Source: Diphasiastrum complanatum
Lineage: Eukaryota; Streptophyta; Lycopodiopsida; Lycopodiales; Lycopodiaceae
DNA length: 64,000 nucleotides
Direction: 5' to 3'
NCBI GenBank assembly: GCA_029204225.1
Contig: CM055102.1
Coordinates: 39,135,014-39,199,013 of the forward strand
Below the pieces are notes generated by a model. That model was not told the DNA's origin and made no database searches. It was given only the letters and a program-made list of their open reading frames with translations. The first letter of the stretch is position 1. Each line of letters begins with the position of its first letter. Below, one piece after another: positions 10,826-23,188 of this stretch. Made by a program: the position numbers and the translations under genes.

Positions 10826-13800
10826 TATGTTATTGTGTTTCTTGTTTCAATTCTGTGGATTAATGTATGTGTAGAATAGTTTCAATGTTTAAGATCTGAT
10901 TGAAACTCGTTTTTGTAGCATTAAAGTAGGATTTCATGGCATTTCAACCACTCTACACGCTGGTTTCTTGGTTGAATGCATGAACTACATGTTTGATTTG
11001 AAAAGGATGTGATTTCAATTCAAGAGTGACCCTCCTGAGGCGCCCTTTGATAGCAGGCAGCACATAACTACAACGTACATCTGTCCCTTCTGCCTGATTC
11101 TGGGCATTTAAACAAGAAAGAATAACATAAGCAAGAGCCCACTGTCTCTGCTGACAGGCAGAAAAAGAAGTAAAAAGAACTAAACCAGTTCACAGATCCT
11201 CTAGAACGGGGGATCTATAAACAGGGAGGCCTCAGGAGTGGTGGGGGCAAGCAAATAACAATAGTATTTTTTTTTTTTTTGACTTTTTTCTTTATCCTAC
11301 ATGGCATTCCTTAAAGGGTCCTTTTGATATTGAGAACTCCTCTAATGCCCACAATGACATAAATCAATAGGCAAAAAAGAGTTGGTACTAAATGAATAAT
11401 CACGATCACAATTCAATAGATCAATTTGCATATTTATATCTTTACCACCTTGAGCTGCATATTTCTTCCATTTTGCATGCCTAGGCTCATAGTAAATGTC
11501 ACACAAACTGACCTTCTTTGTCTTTTTCAGGACATGATTTTTTTTCTTCTAAGAGTCTGATGCAAGTTGATCTAGCTCTCATCAAACCACCAAGATGATA
11601 CCTTGCCACGAAAAAATAAGACCACATTTTTTTAATTGTTTCTCTTCAAGAATGTCATTGAGATTGAAATAGTTGTTTCACTTTATGAGCCAATCATCCA
11701 TGAGCTAAAATTTTTTTGTCACACTTCTCTCTTAAATATAGTTTAGATTGGAATCCAAAACTTGGAGAAGTCAAAATCTTGAATTGCATAAGCAATACTT
11801 CCATTTGCTAATCTCACAAATTGTTCCAATTATAACTTTCATTGAGTGTTGCACTCAATTGTTGGCATATTTGGAGATACATACACATACCATCAATCTA
11901 TAGCGAAATCGTTAGATTTTGACTAGTTTTGGCCATAAGCACAATACCAAGCCTTTAATTATGGCCTAATTGGCATGCAATCATTAATACACTATCAAAT
12001 GAATTCACAATAGCAAGCATAGTCATTGTCCTCTTGTGTAGAGCCATGGACATGTCCTTGCTAGGTCTCATGTGCCTTATCCACATGCTTGGCTTTAGTT
12101 TGATCTTAGTGCTCTAATCATAAAGCTAATTAGTAGATGGCATGAGGTGTTCTATGCCATCAAGATATTGGCATTCAACTTTGTATTTTGCAATGCTTAT
12201 TGGATATGACACATGAATTTTGCAATGCTTTTGTTGATTCAATGTGTTTTCTGTTTAGATAGTTAAGAGATGTTTACCGAGTTATAAAACAAATTGTACT
12301 CAAGTACATACATTTGCATTATTTTGCTACTTAACATGCTTTGATTTTTGTGTTGCAACTATTTTAATAGACTTTTTTAAAGTATTATAATTTGACAATT
12401 TACATTCATACATCGGCACTAGCATATTATATCTCAATAATTTGCATGAATAACATCACTCCTAACTTATGTTATATGACAAGTCAAGTAAGTTGAAATT
12501 AAGTTTACATTTTAAGATGTCATGTGCACGTGCATTTTATATAGTACATGCATTGCGTACCAAAACATCTTTTGTCTTTGTGATACGTATAATTGACCCC
12601 CCAACAACTATTCTAATACTTTGACTTATTATCTACCACAAAAAAAAAATTCAAAGTTCCAAATATGAGTTGTGCAAGTTTGAGATCTACAAACTACATT
12701 GTCCACTCAAACACAAACTCTTGACTCTCCCTTCACTTAATTCTCTAGATTTTGTGCACCTTATACATTGAGGGCCCCAATGCACCTGTAATGGAAAAGG
12801 CACTTGTTATAATGTAACAAATTCTTCGTGGGAGTAATGTCTTCCGTGACCTTTACTAGATGATAATGGTCATTTGAGAAGTTATGATGTGCATTAGGGC
12901 AAGATGCTAATTTGAAAGGCCACACTTGAACCACCATTGAAAATCTCTAGAGAGACCATATCTTTATCCAAAAAGTGAGCAAAAATATAAATTACTCTTA
13001 CCCAAAATGATCCTAAGATGTGTTGTGAAGGACTTTTAGGCTTTTCTTTTCTACAACGAATCAATTCACAGGATACGTGGGCATGTATGTGGTTAGCTAA
13101 GTTGTGGGTTTGAGTCTAACAAATTGCAATTATTTTGTTATGCATGCTACATTAGATGTGAAAAAAAGTCTTCATTTTGTCCATCTATCTCTCCTCAATA
13201 AAAAGTCAAATTATGTAGTCCTTCTCCCATCATATATGAGTTTGATAAAAGTGTCACTCTTGATGATAGGGACCCGTGCTCAAGTCCTTGCCATGATTGT
13301 CAAGTAAGATGTTTAGAGAGCTTATGCTCCAAACCTTGTAGATACTATTTAATGTCTTCGGCCAAGGCCCTCATAAATATTTTGCTTTGATTACTACCCT
13401 TGTACATCATGTGATTATTTTTCATATGTAGTCTTGCCTCTTGTGTGATGTACATATTGTCAGTCAAAAGATCACAAGCATCTTTGTTGTGCATGTTGAA
13501 AAATGAACAAAAAAGATCTTGCAGTCCAAAAGAAACTCAAACTCACCTAAAAAAGGGTCTAAGAGAATCATCACAATAGCTTACCTCTATTGTTCAAATT
13601 CACCCATAAACTTAATGATAATTTACACCTACTCTACATTTGTTCATTTATGGCTCAGCCTAGATGGTCAGATTAAAGGTTTTCTCAATGGGACGGAGGG
13701 AGCCAATAAGGCCCTACCCCCTTTAAAAGATTGAGTAAACTTCATGCATCTCATCAAGATATTATGAAGAATTCATGACCATGGAGCTACTCAATCATGA

Positions 13801-13940
13801 AATGAGAGTGGGGCCGGATTGCACCCATGTCTATGCCCTCCCTTTAAATCTAAGGTAGTTTTGAATGGTCGAAAGGTAGAATAGAATCCCATTCCCTCAT
13901 ATAATTAAATCCCCCTACCTCCCATGAGCAACATCATCTA
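10826..13940. other. No gene seen; spacer upstream of the GGT gene
   Basis: Over 3 kb without a supportable gene. 11,080-11,240 resembles 2215-2400 in opposite orientation. Short open frames at 13.1-13.7 kb have no recognisable domain. Confidence 0.45.
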
Positions 13941-13942
13941 GT

Positions 13943-13944
<2 letters not shown>

Positions 13945-13979
<35 letters not shown>
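13945..13979. repeat. (GA)n microsatellite in the 5' region of GGT
   Basis: About 17 GA units ending 36 bp before the upstream ATG of the GGT gene, so it probably lies in the 5' UTR or core promoter. Confidence 0.9.
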
Positions 13980-13981
<2 letters not shown>

Positions 13982-14015
13982 TTGATTGATTGATTTTGAT
14001 CTGGTGGGGAAAGCT

Positions 14016-14109
14016 ATGGAGCACACAATTTTACTGCTACATGGCATTCGACGCATGGTAGTGCGTTGTGGATGGATTACTCACAAAACCCAGTTTCTGA
14101 TTCTGTCAG
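14016..14109 (+). other. Alternative first exon frame of GGT with signal-anchor start
   Basis: ATG at 14016 has G at -3 and G at +4, better than the 14072 ATG (T at -3). It gives a basic stretch (GIRRMVVRCGWITHK) followed, across the 14109/14446 junction, by TQFLILSGLFAILLRNALA, a typical type II anchor. The frame stops at TAA 14493-14495. This is most likely the ancestral start, cut off by a one-base loss or by a base-calling error in a homopolymer. Confidence 0.6.
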
Positions 14110-17100
14110 GTACGTTGTTTTTACTCAGAACCTGCAAGCTTTGATTCTCTGTGATGATGCTGCTTGTTTCATATGCTGTTTGAGATCGTATCATCTTCAA
14201 TCATTTTAATGTGTAGCAAGCAGTTTATTGCCACTGTGCCATTCAATATTGCAAACCAGAAGTAGTTTCATTCATAAATCTTTTAGTTTAATCAAGTACT
14301 ATCAGTGGAGTAAACTACACACGTTCAGCAGCGATCGGATTAGCTATTATAGCTACTAATTGACGAAACAAGCTTCGCGTATTCTCATTCTCTCTAGATA
14401 GTGAGCTTTCTTGGTGCTCGGTGTACCTTGTGATTTTCCTTGCAGGTTTGTTTGCCATATTACTGAGAAATGCATTGGCTGCCGAAATTTTTTAAATCCT
14501 GACTACGCTGAAACCAGCAAACTTCGTACAGAGCTATCTAGCAAGAACTTCGCGATTGTTTCAGCAGATAATGCAGTGGTTGCAGCAGATGTGGAGCGCT
14601 GCTCGGTTGCAGGAAAAAATATCATGTGGGCTGGTGGGAATGCAGTTGATGCAGCTGTTACAACTGCATTGTGCGAAGGGGTATTGAATCCCATGGCCAG
14701 TGGGATTGGTGGTGGATCATTTCTGCTGCTGAGATTAGCAAATGGCACTGCTGAAGTCTATGATATGCGGGAGGTGGCTCCAAGCAAAGCCTCTGAGGTG
14801 AAAGTCTTTAACTTAGGAAAGCTACAAGTTCTGCATAACCTTCTGAGAGCATGTGTGCAGCTATCTGTAAGCTTCACTAATTCTGCTGATTCTCTGCAGA
14901 ATATGTACGGAAATGACACCTCCAAGAAAGCAGAGGGTCCACTTTCTATTGGAGTACCTGGAGAACTGGCAGGACTCCATCTGGCTTGGCAGCGCCATGG
15001 AAAACTTCCATGGAGGAAACTATTTCAACCAGCCGTACATTATGCAGATAGAGGTTATGTTGTACACCCTTATCTCGCTTTCTCCATACAAAGTAACAGT
15101 CAGGCAATTCTGGCAAATGGGGGCCTTCGTGAGGTGTATGCTCCTGGTGGGAAACTATTGCAGACAGGAGATATTGCATACCACAAGGCGCTCGGTCGTA
15201 CATTGAAATTAGTTGCTAAACATGGGCCTAGTGTGCTGTACAATGGTGCCCTTGGTAGAAAACTTGCTGCTGATGTTCAAAATGCTGGTGGAATCCTTAC
15301 TTTCAAAGATTTACAGAACTACAAGGTTAAATTAAGGAAGCCAGTCCAGGCCGACGTTTTTGATTTGACGGTTCTTGGTATGCCACCTCCATCATCTGGA
15401 GGTGCTGCTCTGATCCTGGTATGCTCATATAAATTCCATTCCTCTACAATCATAGATTAAAACTTACATAATTCAAGCTCAATTGATCATTCTTCTAAGA
15501 ACAAAATACGCTTGAAAAAATTATGATCAAGAATGAATTACTGGATATTTTAAATATTTTGAAGCACGAGGACGAGGAGTTTCAAAGCATCAAGTTTTTT
15601 CACAGTAATTTCAAATGGATAAGAAATTACGGCACTCATAATCTATAAAATTATCAGCTTATCAAAAAAATTATATTCTTTTCATATAATCTTGAAACTT
15701 TCTCTGCAGATCCTGAAGATACTCTCAAATTTTAACATATCTTCTGGGGCAATGAGTCCTTTAGATCTGCATCGGATGATTGAAGCAATGAAACATGCAT
15801 ATGCCGTAAGGATGAATCTTGGCGATCCAGACTTTGTAAATGTCACAGAAGTTTTGTCTGACATGCTTTCTTCCGAATTTGCTGCTGGCCTGAAAGCAAC
15901 AATATTTGACAATACAACTTTTCCACCAGAGCACTATGGAGGCAAGTAAGACATAGTATCTTCAATGTAACGGTCAATGCTCAGATAAACTCTATATCAG
16001 ATTGAAATTTAGATTGGGGTCATGCATATTATAGAAATGTCATGTCTTAGGCTGTATCCTTGATGGAATCCATTCAACATTCCTAGCCCTGGCAGTTATT
16101 CTGATTTTTCTTAGTTGAATAATGAATAATTTCAAGCTCACTTGTACATTAATGCATGTTCAACAATCTTCTGTACAACTCACTGATTTCATGTTTTGGA
16201 ATCTTGTAGGTGGAACCAACTGAATGATCATGGCACTTGCCACATTAGCATTGTCGATAGAGATCGGAATGCAGTAGCATTGACAACAACTATCAATGGT
16301 CCTTTTGGTTCTTATATTGTATCAAACTCAACTGGAATACTGCTCAACAACGAAATGGATGACTTTGGAATCCCCACAGATATTGGGCCAGATAAGCCTC
16401 CACCAGCGAAAGTGAATTTTGTTCAGCCTTACAAGCGGCCCTTGTCTTCAATGAGTCCTACCATACTCCTTCAGGTAAAAAATTATGCATGCAAATGGAT
16501 CAAAATATGTGGCATAAAGAATGCTTTTACAAACAAGGACTTTCACGACAATGAAATGAGCTCTCAATCGATTGTTAGGATCTAAAAAGCCTCCTTTTCA
16601 GTTTAGAGCTCCAAAAATTTATAAGTTGCAGTGAGCTGTGAAAGAGTCTGAGTTGCATGTTGGAATTAAACACATGGTCAAGGTGATGAATATTGTTGTA
16701 TATCTGAAGTTTGTGTCCTTTGACCACACTATTTGATTGGCATCATTATCATGAAACACAGTGATGATCATACCTTTCTAACTACAAAGATTTTCCTTAT
16801 AGGAGAATCTCGAGTAAGCAAGCATGACAATTCTGAATTCAGTATATCAAAAACACATGCACCATTAATATTGTCCCTTGCTTGCTGAGGTTTTCTTGAC
16901 TCTACAAGATGCTCATTGCTTGACCACTTATTTATAGAGTTTTATAGCCTTTTCCTATTGTGAGCATGAGATAGTCAAGCTAAACAAATTCTTCCTAGTT
17001 CCTAGCCAACTTTAATGCCTTCCAACCATAGTTGTAGATTACATTTCCTAATTCATTCAAGTGTAGATGTCAATCCAAAAACCTTGCGGATAGCCTAGAA

Positions 17101-18249
17101 AGCAAATTTTGCTATGAGAAGTAGGAAAATTATTTTGGTGTGAGCTCACAGTTTTAACTATGTTCTCGTAAAGGTTGTGTGGCACTCCATTTGACTAGGG
17201 CATGCAAGTCACAGCTAATTGATGCAACCCTTGCAAGTTGCCTTGGACATTGTTAGAATAGATGCACCTAGGATAGGATTGGTCTAGATAATGTGGTTTG
17301 TAATATCAACCTATGGGATTACAAAGAGTCAAATTTGGGTGGGCGAGCCCAACTCAAGCACGATATACTAACTCACTACATGTGGAAACATAACTAAGAA
17401 GTAGAAACTCAAGTTTTAGTGTGAACATGTTACAAAGTGCAACTTAACAAAGATAGACTAGCTTCAATGTGTTGGATAGTATCTTAGTTTGTCGTTGTTT
17501 GATGATTTTGTAAACTAGTTATATCGTTATCTATATTACAGTTGTTGTCGTTGTTTTAGAAAGAAAGTACCTTGTAGTGCTTGCAAAATTGTTCTGAACC
17601 TACAAATTCTTTTCAGAATGGACAATTGAAAGCTGTTCTAGGTGCAAGTGGAGGACAAAGAATCATCACTACAGTTGCACAAGTGTTGATTAACCATTTT
17701 GTGAAAGGCATTGACCCTTTAGCTTCTGTTTTTGCACCTAGAGTCCACCATCAGGTAAGGCCCTTCAAATTTCAATCACATGCATGTGTGTGTACTAATT
17801 CATGCTCACACACACATTTTTGGAGCTACTAGTATGTGATTAACATCATAGAGCTATGAAAGTGATTAACACCATAGAGCTATGGAAATGATGCTTTGAT
17901 ATTTTGGTTTATGCTTTAACAACTATCAAACTCAAAGAAACTCTAATAAGCTTTTGAGCTCTTCATCATGTGACACTTGCTATGTTTTCAGCTTTTTCCA
18001 AATATTGTCGAATATGAGAATTGGACACTTGTGACCGGTGACCATTTGGAGCTCTCTAACACACTCAGAAAGGGTCTTTCTCAAAGAGGTCATAAACTAG
18101 TAGGAAAATCAACCGGTGCCGTGTGCCAACTAATTGTCCAAGATTTTCACATTCATCCTACTAGTCACTCTACAAGTAGTGTTGTCCACTATGGTAAACT
18201 CATTGGTGTAAGTGACATACGAAAAGATGGTGCCCCTGCTGGCTTCTAG
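14072..18249 (+). CDS. Gamma-glutamyltransferase, vacuolar GGT4-like
   Basis: GGT cleaves the gamma-glutamyl bond of glutathione and glutathione conjugates; the plant GGT4 type acts in the vacuole. Exons: 14072-14109, 14446-14797, 14900-15418, 15710-15945, 16210-16474, 17617-17754, 17992-18249. All junctions are GT-AG and the sum is 602 codons with stop, the usual family size. Visible motifs: NPMASGIGGGSF, SIGVPGELAGLHLAW, MPPPSSGGAALIL, HRMIEAMKHAYAVRMNLGDP, the HGTCHIS block carrying the expected catalytic Thr (residue 391), LLNNEMDDF, PLSSMSPTI and GASGG. The large/small subunit cleavage would precede Thr391. Oddity: the only ATG in frame (14072) gives no signal anchor. A better ATG at 14016 gives a hydrophobic anchor across the first splice junction but hits a stop just after a T6 run at 14488-14493; one more T would join the frames. 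Intron 2 is only 102 bp and open in frame. Confidence 0.88.
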
Positions 18250-20400
18250 TAAATAAAAGAGCAATTGGGTGTTTTTCAACGCATACCCCTAGAAAAAGTG
18301 CGCCCTCCTAGGTACTTGCACGTGTGGGGTTGACATGGCAGATATAACTCTAGTGCCTCATGCTATTCAGCTAAGTGTACTGAACTCACTCCTCCTTACA
18401 CCTTGGCAAGCTATGAGTATCAAGATAACTATTGGTATTAGTCACCATCCTTCGCTAGTATATGCATGGCTTGATTAAGACTCCACATTACAGTCTTTTA
18501 TGATCTATTAAGTTTTTTATTTTGTTTATTGGATGGAATAAGTGGCATGCTCAAGGTGCCATGCAAAGGCATGCATGCGCCAAGGGCATGCCAATTGTAG
18601 TTTGAAAAGGAGGCTGACTTCTTTGATCCTTATAAAAAAATAAACAACTAACATGCCTCCATTTGTGCTTGTTGGGAAGTGAGTCTTAAACCATGTTTGA
18701 TTCCTCATTTTTCACTTGAATTTTTTTTATATAAGTATAGGAGAGATCAAATCAACTATGCCTACTAATACTAAGTCACTCTATGATGCTTTGGAAGCCT
18801 TCCATTGTTTCAAACTTTGAAGCCTTACCTAATGTGTTTTAGTTTTAGTACAAAAAGTCCTTACCAATATCATAATATAGTTATCATAGTTAGTAGCATT
18901 GTAGTTAGAAATATGGCACCACACAAGCTTTATAGGACAACACAAGATGAATTCGAAGCAGATTACAACCAAGAATATTGAATGAGCATTAGTTAGACCT
19001 TGTCAAGAATTGAAGAAAATGAACATATTGTGAAGATCTGAAACTTTTGGACCTCAATTGGATATAATCAATCCACATGAGGGATTGGATGAATTGCTAC
19101 CTTCATCTCAGTCAATATTGAAAGCTAGTATTGACACAATGTAGACTAGCAAGCAAGAACAATAAAAAACAAGTGCTAAGTAACCAAAAACGTTGTGTGA
19201 AGTATAGGCTATCATGAGGAAATAGAGTTGAAACCAAAGCACAAGGGATGATTAAAGTATTGAACTCAAGGAGATGCATGCAAATGGAAGATCCACACAA
19301 GCTAGTAAGTGAAATTTCCAAAAATCTTCAACTCTCCAATCTTCTATGTGTAGAATGCAGAGCTCCAAAAAGACCATATACAAAAAGTGATGGAGCTCAT
19401 GCTAGTTTGAGTTGATCTCACACATGTAAGGGTACCATGTGATCAGTCCTTAACCTACTAGTCTACTGCTAATTTAGAGACATCCAATCAAATTGCACCT
19501 CTTCAAATTTCCTATTCAAGGAAATTGACCCTAACTTATAGAAACTTGCCAAATGGCCTTATCCACTCATGAGATTTGGTACTAGCCTACCTAGGCCTAT
19601 TCTTCACACATGGGAACATTTTCCACATGTGTGACTTCACTCAATGTACAATAAAATGTAGTTCAATTAGGCTATTTTATTTGCATTTTTTTCATGCTCC
19701 TCAAATTAGCTTGATTAAAGTATGCTAGATTTATCCATAACTCTAAGGGTTGATCTTAACTTGATAAATGGTTCATCTGGCAAGGATTTAATGAGAATCT
19801 TAGCCAAGCAATCAGATTATGATGCATGATCACCATAACTAAGATGCAACTTCCTCGATGTAGATCCGTTCCCAAGTGCCTTGAAGAGCTTCGCATCATC
19901 CAAGTGACAATGATTCTTTGCATGCTTCAAGAAGGTCCTTGATCACAAAGCTTTCTCTTCTTTGATATGACTTCTTTTTCTTGGAAAATATTTGAGACCT
20001 CCTTGCCTCATTATGATCACAAAGACCATCAATACAAAATAAAATTTGGTCACCAAGATCATGCATGCAAAAATGACTAGTCCACAAACTAATAGCATTT
20101 TGCACTACTCTAAGATTTCAATCATAGATAAGCTTAAATTCATTGAAGCCAAATACTATGTTATGGAGATAAGTTTCCTTTGAGGATGATTCATTTACTC
20201 TCATAGAAAGTTCACAAAATGCTTCACTGAATGAGAAATTACAACCATCCAACATATGGATGAAAACATCATTCTTTCTTGCACACCATCCTAGAGCAAG
20301 TAGATGAGAACAACATTTACATACTATTGACATCTTTACCAAGGCAAAATCACAAAACAATCAAGTTTTGTACTCCACATCAGAGCATCAATCCAACTTT
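18250..20400. other. Intergenic region with decayed LTR-like sequence
   Basis: No gene. Around 19,380-19,640 there are CACATGTG-type words. At 19,604-19,635 there is a stem-loop segment (TTCACACATGGGAACATT then TTCCACATGTGTGA) like those in the LTRs at 1.7, 31.0 and 55.5 kb. Orientation matches a minus-strand element, so this may be the 3' LTR remnant of the copia fragment to the right. 19,700-20,400 has no clear coding content. Confidence 0.4.
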
Positions 20401-20404
20401 GACA

Positions 20405-20930
20405 TTAAATGGCATCTTTAAAGCAACTTGGCTCATCAAACAAAGAAGTCATGGGAGTGTAAGAGGTGAATGAGGTAATGTCTTCCATTTTTATACCCAT
20501 GCCAATGTAGGTAAGCCTTGATGGCTCATACTTGGCTCTTTTTGACCTTCTTGGAGCACTTGGGTGTGGAGGTTGATCCTCTACGTCCTCTTCTAAGACT
20601 TCATTTGACTCCTCCTCAGGCCTAGCAAAAGTCCTTGACACCAAGATTGTTAGAAGCACGTTCATTGACTCTTAAAATATTTCCTTCATCAAACAAGGCA
20701 TATCTACTCACAAAGATCTTCTTAATTGTAAGAATAAACACTCTATATCCCTTGCTTGACTCACCATACCCCACAAATATTCCCTTGATGGATATAACAT
20801 CTTCCTTCCTCCTTGTGTCCAAAGATCTATGAACATAGCAAGTGGAACCAAAGACTCCCAAATCCTTAAGATTTGGCTTCTTACCATATAGAGCTCTCCA
20901 AATTTCTTTGGTATGCTTTCTTAATTTCAC
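20405..20930 (-). pseudogene. Copia integrase C-terminal part and start of RT, fragment
   Basis: The minus strand reads the end of a copia integrase: WRALYGKKPNLKDLGVFGSTC and SIKGIFVGYGESSKGYRVF, ending FDEGN. After a frame change near 20,640 it continues into the acidic linker (ARPEEESNEVLEEDVEDQ) and the SAPRRSKR / PSRLTY segment typical before the RT. A weak SWIDAL block follows. The catalytic core of integrase and the RT palm are absent. It is a truncated, frameshifted remnant. Confidence 0.8.
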
Positions 20931-21181
20931 TGTCCTTGTAATTTTTTATACTTCAAATCGATTTTCTCAAGTTCATTCTTCCTCAATCTCATAGCATTCC
21001 AAATACCAAATATCAATAGAGTTTGATACATTATTGGACAATTCATCATTTGCTATAGATGATTCAAAATTTGAAGTACAGCTTGTATCCTCTAATTGTG
21101 TTTCTCCTTGGTACTTGTCTTTTGCCCATTTCATGTGGATTTCTTTACTAGATCCTTTAATTGGATTTTGAATTCCTTATG

Positions 21182-21640
21182 TTTCTAATGAGTAACACAT
21201 CAACATCATTCAAATAGGGTCTTCCTAGTAATATAAGATATGAAGGTTCAGTAACTGGTCTAATAACCACAAAGCTCAATAAAAAGGATATCCCCTTTAT
21301 AATCAATTCAATGTCATTCAGAAGACCAACAGGCTTTCTTCTTATTTGATCTACTAACCTCGGTTACTTGGTATAAGTAGGAGTGTGGGTAAGTCCCTCA
21401 TTATATGTTATTTCTCTAGTTATGATATTTTCACCTGATCCATAGCCAATTGGAACATTAGAAATCATACAACCTTTTATTTGTTCTTCAATCTCTAGTG
21501 CCCCTTTGTCTTCCATTTCGATATATTGATGTTGACTGAAGGAAGTTTAGGTCTTATTTTTCTCCTCTTAACCATTAATTCTTTCAATTGTTTCTGATAA
21601 AAGACATTATCTTCCAAAAGTTGCTTGAAGGTTATACTTG
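21182..21640 (-). pseudogene. Retropepsin-like segment of a gypsy-type element
   Basis: The minus strand reads a stretch with RRKPVGLLNDIELIIKGISF and then SYLILLGRPYLNDVDVLL, like the C-terminal half of an LTR-retrotransposon aspartic protease (the ILGRPFL-type motif). Stops precede it, and the catalytic DTG/DSG part is not recognisable. It lies downstream of a zinc knuckle on the same strand, in the gag-then-protease order expected for such elements. Confidence 0.5.
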
Positions 21641-22167
21641 GTTGTAGCTTGCCAGGATATTTAGTAATATCATAGCTATTCTAAGAAGTTGAAAGTCTGT
21701 TGATTTTTGCTCTCATGAACTTATCACAAATGCCAGGTTCTTGAAAAGAAACTTTCTTCTTTTCTTTATTATCTCTTTTGTCACGAGTAGTTCAACCTCA
21801 TTTGCAATGTTTGGAGCAAAGTATTTCTTATCATTCCTATCATAAACAAGTTCATTTTTTTGAATATCCTCTTGAGTTAAAGACTTATCAGTCTTTTCCT
21901 TGTGTGAAGATTTTATTTATTATTATTTTTGTCTTTATTCCCTTCCTTCGTGTCTTTTGAAGTAGGTCAAATTCAATTTTCCTTTGTTTCCTAACCTCAC
22001 TTCGTATAGGCAATTTACTTACTTAAAACTCCAGATCACTTCACGGCCATGTAGATTCTTCTGTGCAAATTTCAACTCTTTGTAAAATCTCATCATTGTT
22101 GTTTGTTGCATATTCTATATCTAGTTAAGCATAATTTATTGACATTTTTTTTTATTGGGAGTTTAGA

Positions 22168-22215
22168 GCATTTAGATATGAGATGCCCTTCACCCTCACA
22201 ATAACCACAAAAAGG
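22168..22215 (-). pseudogene. Gag zinc knuckle (CX2CX4HX4C)
   Basis: Reads PFCGYCEGEGHLISKCSKLP, a complete CCHC nucleic-acid-binding knuckle. The surrounding frames are broken, so only this motif of the nucleocapsid survives. Confidence 0.7.
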
Positions 22216-23185
22216 TAAATAGCCAATTTGCTTCTTCAGGACATTCACGTGAATAGTGCCCTAATACTCCAGAATTATGACACAAAGCATTCTGTTAATG
22301 GTTATGATTAACAACACAAATGACAACAATTCATTTATGAAAATTAGATAATCAAAGATCGATCACATAGAAGAACCACATGCATTCACAAACAGGAAAG
22401 TGGAAAGCAGCAAAATGCCAACCAATGGGTGCAACAAATATGCAAAGGCTGAATCTTTAATGTCTTAATTTTTATTTTCTCTTAATTTTTTATTTTCTTG
22501 CTATGAAACCAAAACACATATTCTTCTCTCGCACTCTCCTTCTTGCTGTATTGTAATTTGCATTTGGGCTGATAGCGGACAGGTGGCACATTTTCATTGG
22601 CTCTGAACACAGTGTTCGGAGCCATAGTGTAACTGCCCTTCGAGGGCCAAAACGCAATTATGCCCGTTAACTGGCGTGAGCAGGCAGCCTTCAACGCACC
22701 TCACCGCAGGGCAGCTCGGTTGCTGAAGGCTGTCTGCTACACACGGTAACGGTAACGCTACCTAGTTCTTAGAAATGAGCACAAGTCCCCGCTTTTATCC
22801 CTATCTAAGGAGGGGGCAAACGAAACTATCACATGAACCGCTTCTAGCGATTATGACGTGCATACCATTTCAAATGACACAATAGGGTTGCATTGCATTC
22901 ACACCGTAACCAACATCAAAACAATAGCCCTCGATAGGGCCAGTACCCAAAAAGACAATTAGAAGCAAAATGTGATCCTAGAGAGAGGCACTTCATTTTC
23001 CAGCTGGTAAGATTCGCACTTGGTTGCTGCCAGATCACCTTCAGCATTTAACAATCTGTCACATAGATCACAGTTCTCGGCCTTCAATAATTTGAGCTTC
23101 GCTTCGTTAGCAACTAAGTTGTCCTTTAGTACTTCCACATCAGTGATTTATCTGGTTTCACCGGTCAGTTGCCTTAGCAGTTGCA
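22216..23185. other. No gene seen
   Basis: Spacer within retroelement debris. 22,560-22,760 is locally GC-richer with repeated GGTAACG words. No coding signal. Confidence 0.35.
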
Positions 23186-23188
23186 CCT

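Noticed and set aside
14411-14445. Start of the GGT coding frame at 14,411
   Set aside because: That codon is TTG and lies in the first intron, before the AG at 14,444-14,445. Exon 1 with an ATG lies upstream.
14503-15206. Antisense and shifted frames over the GGT exons
   Set aside because: Shadows of the real coding frame with no independent support.
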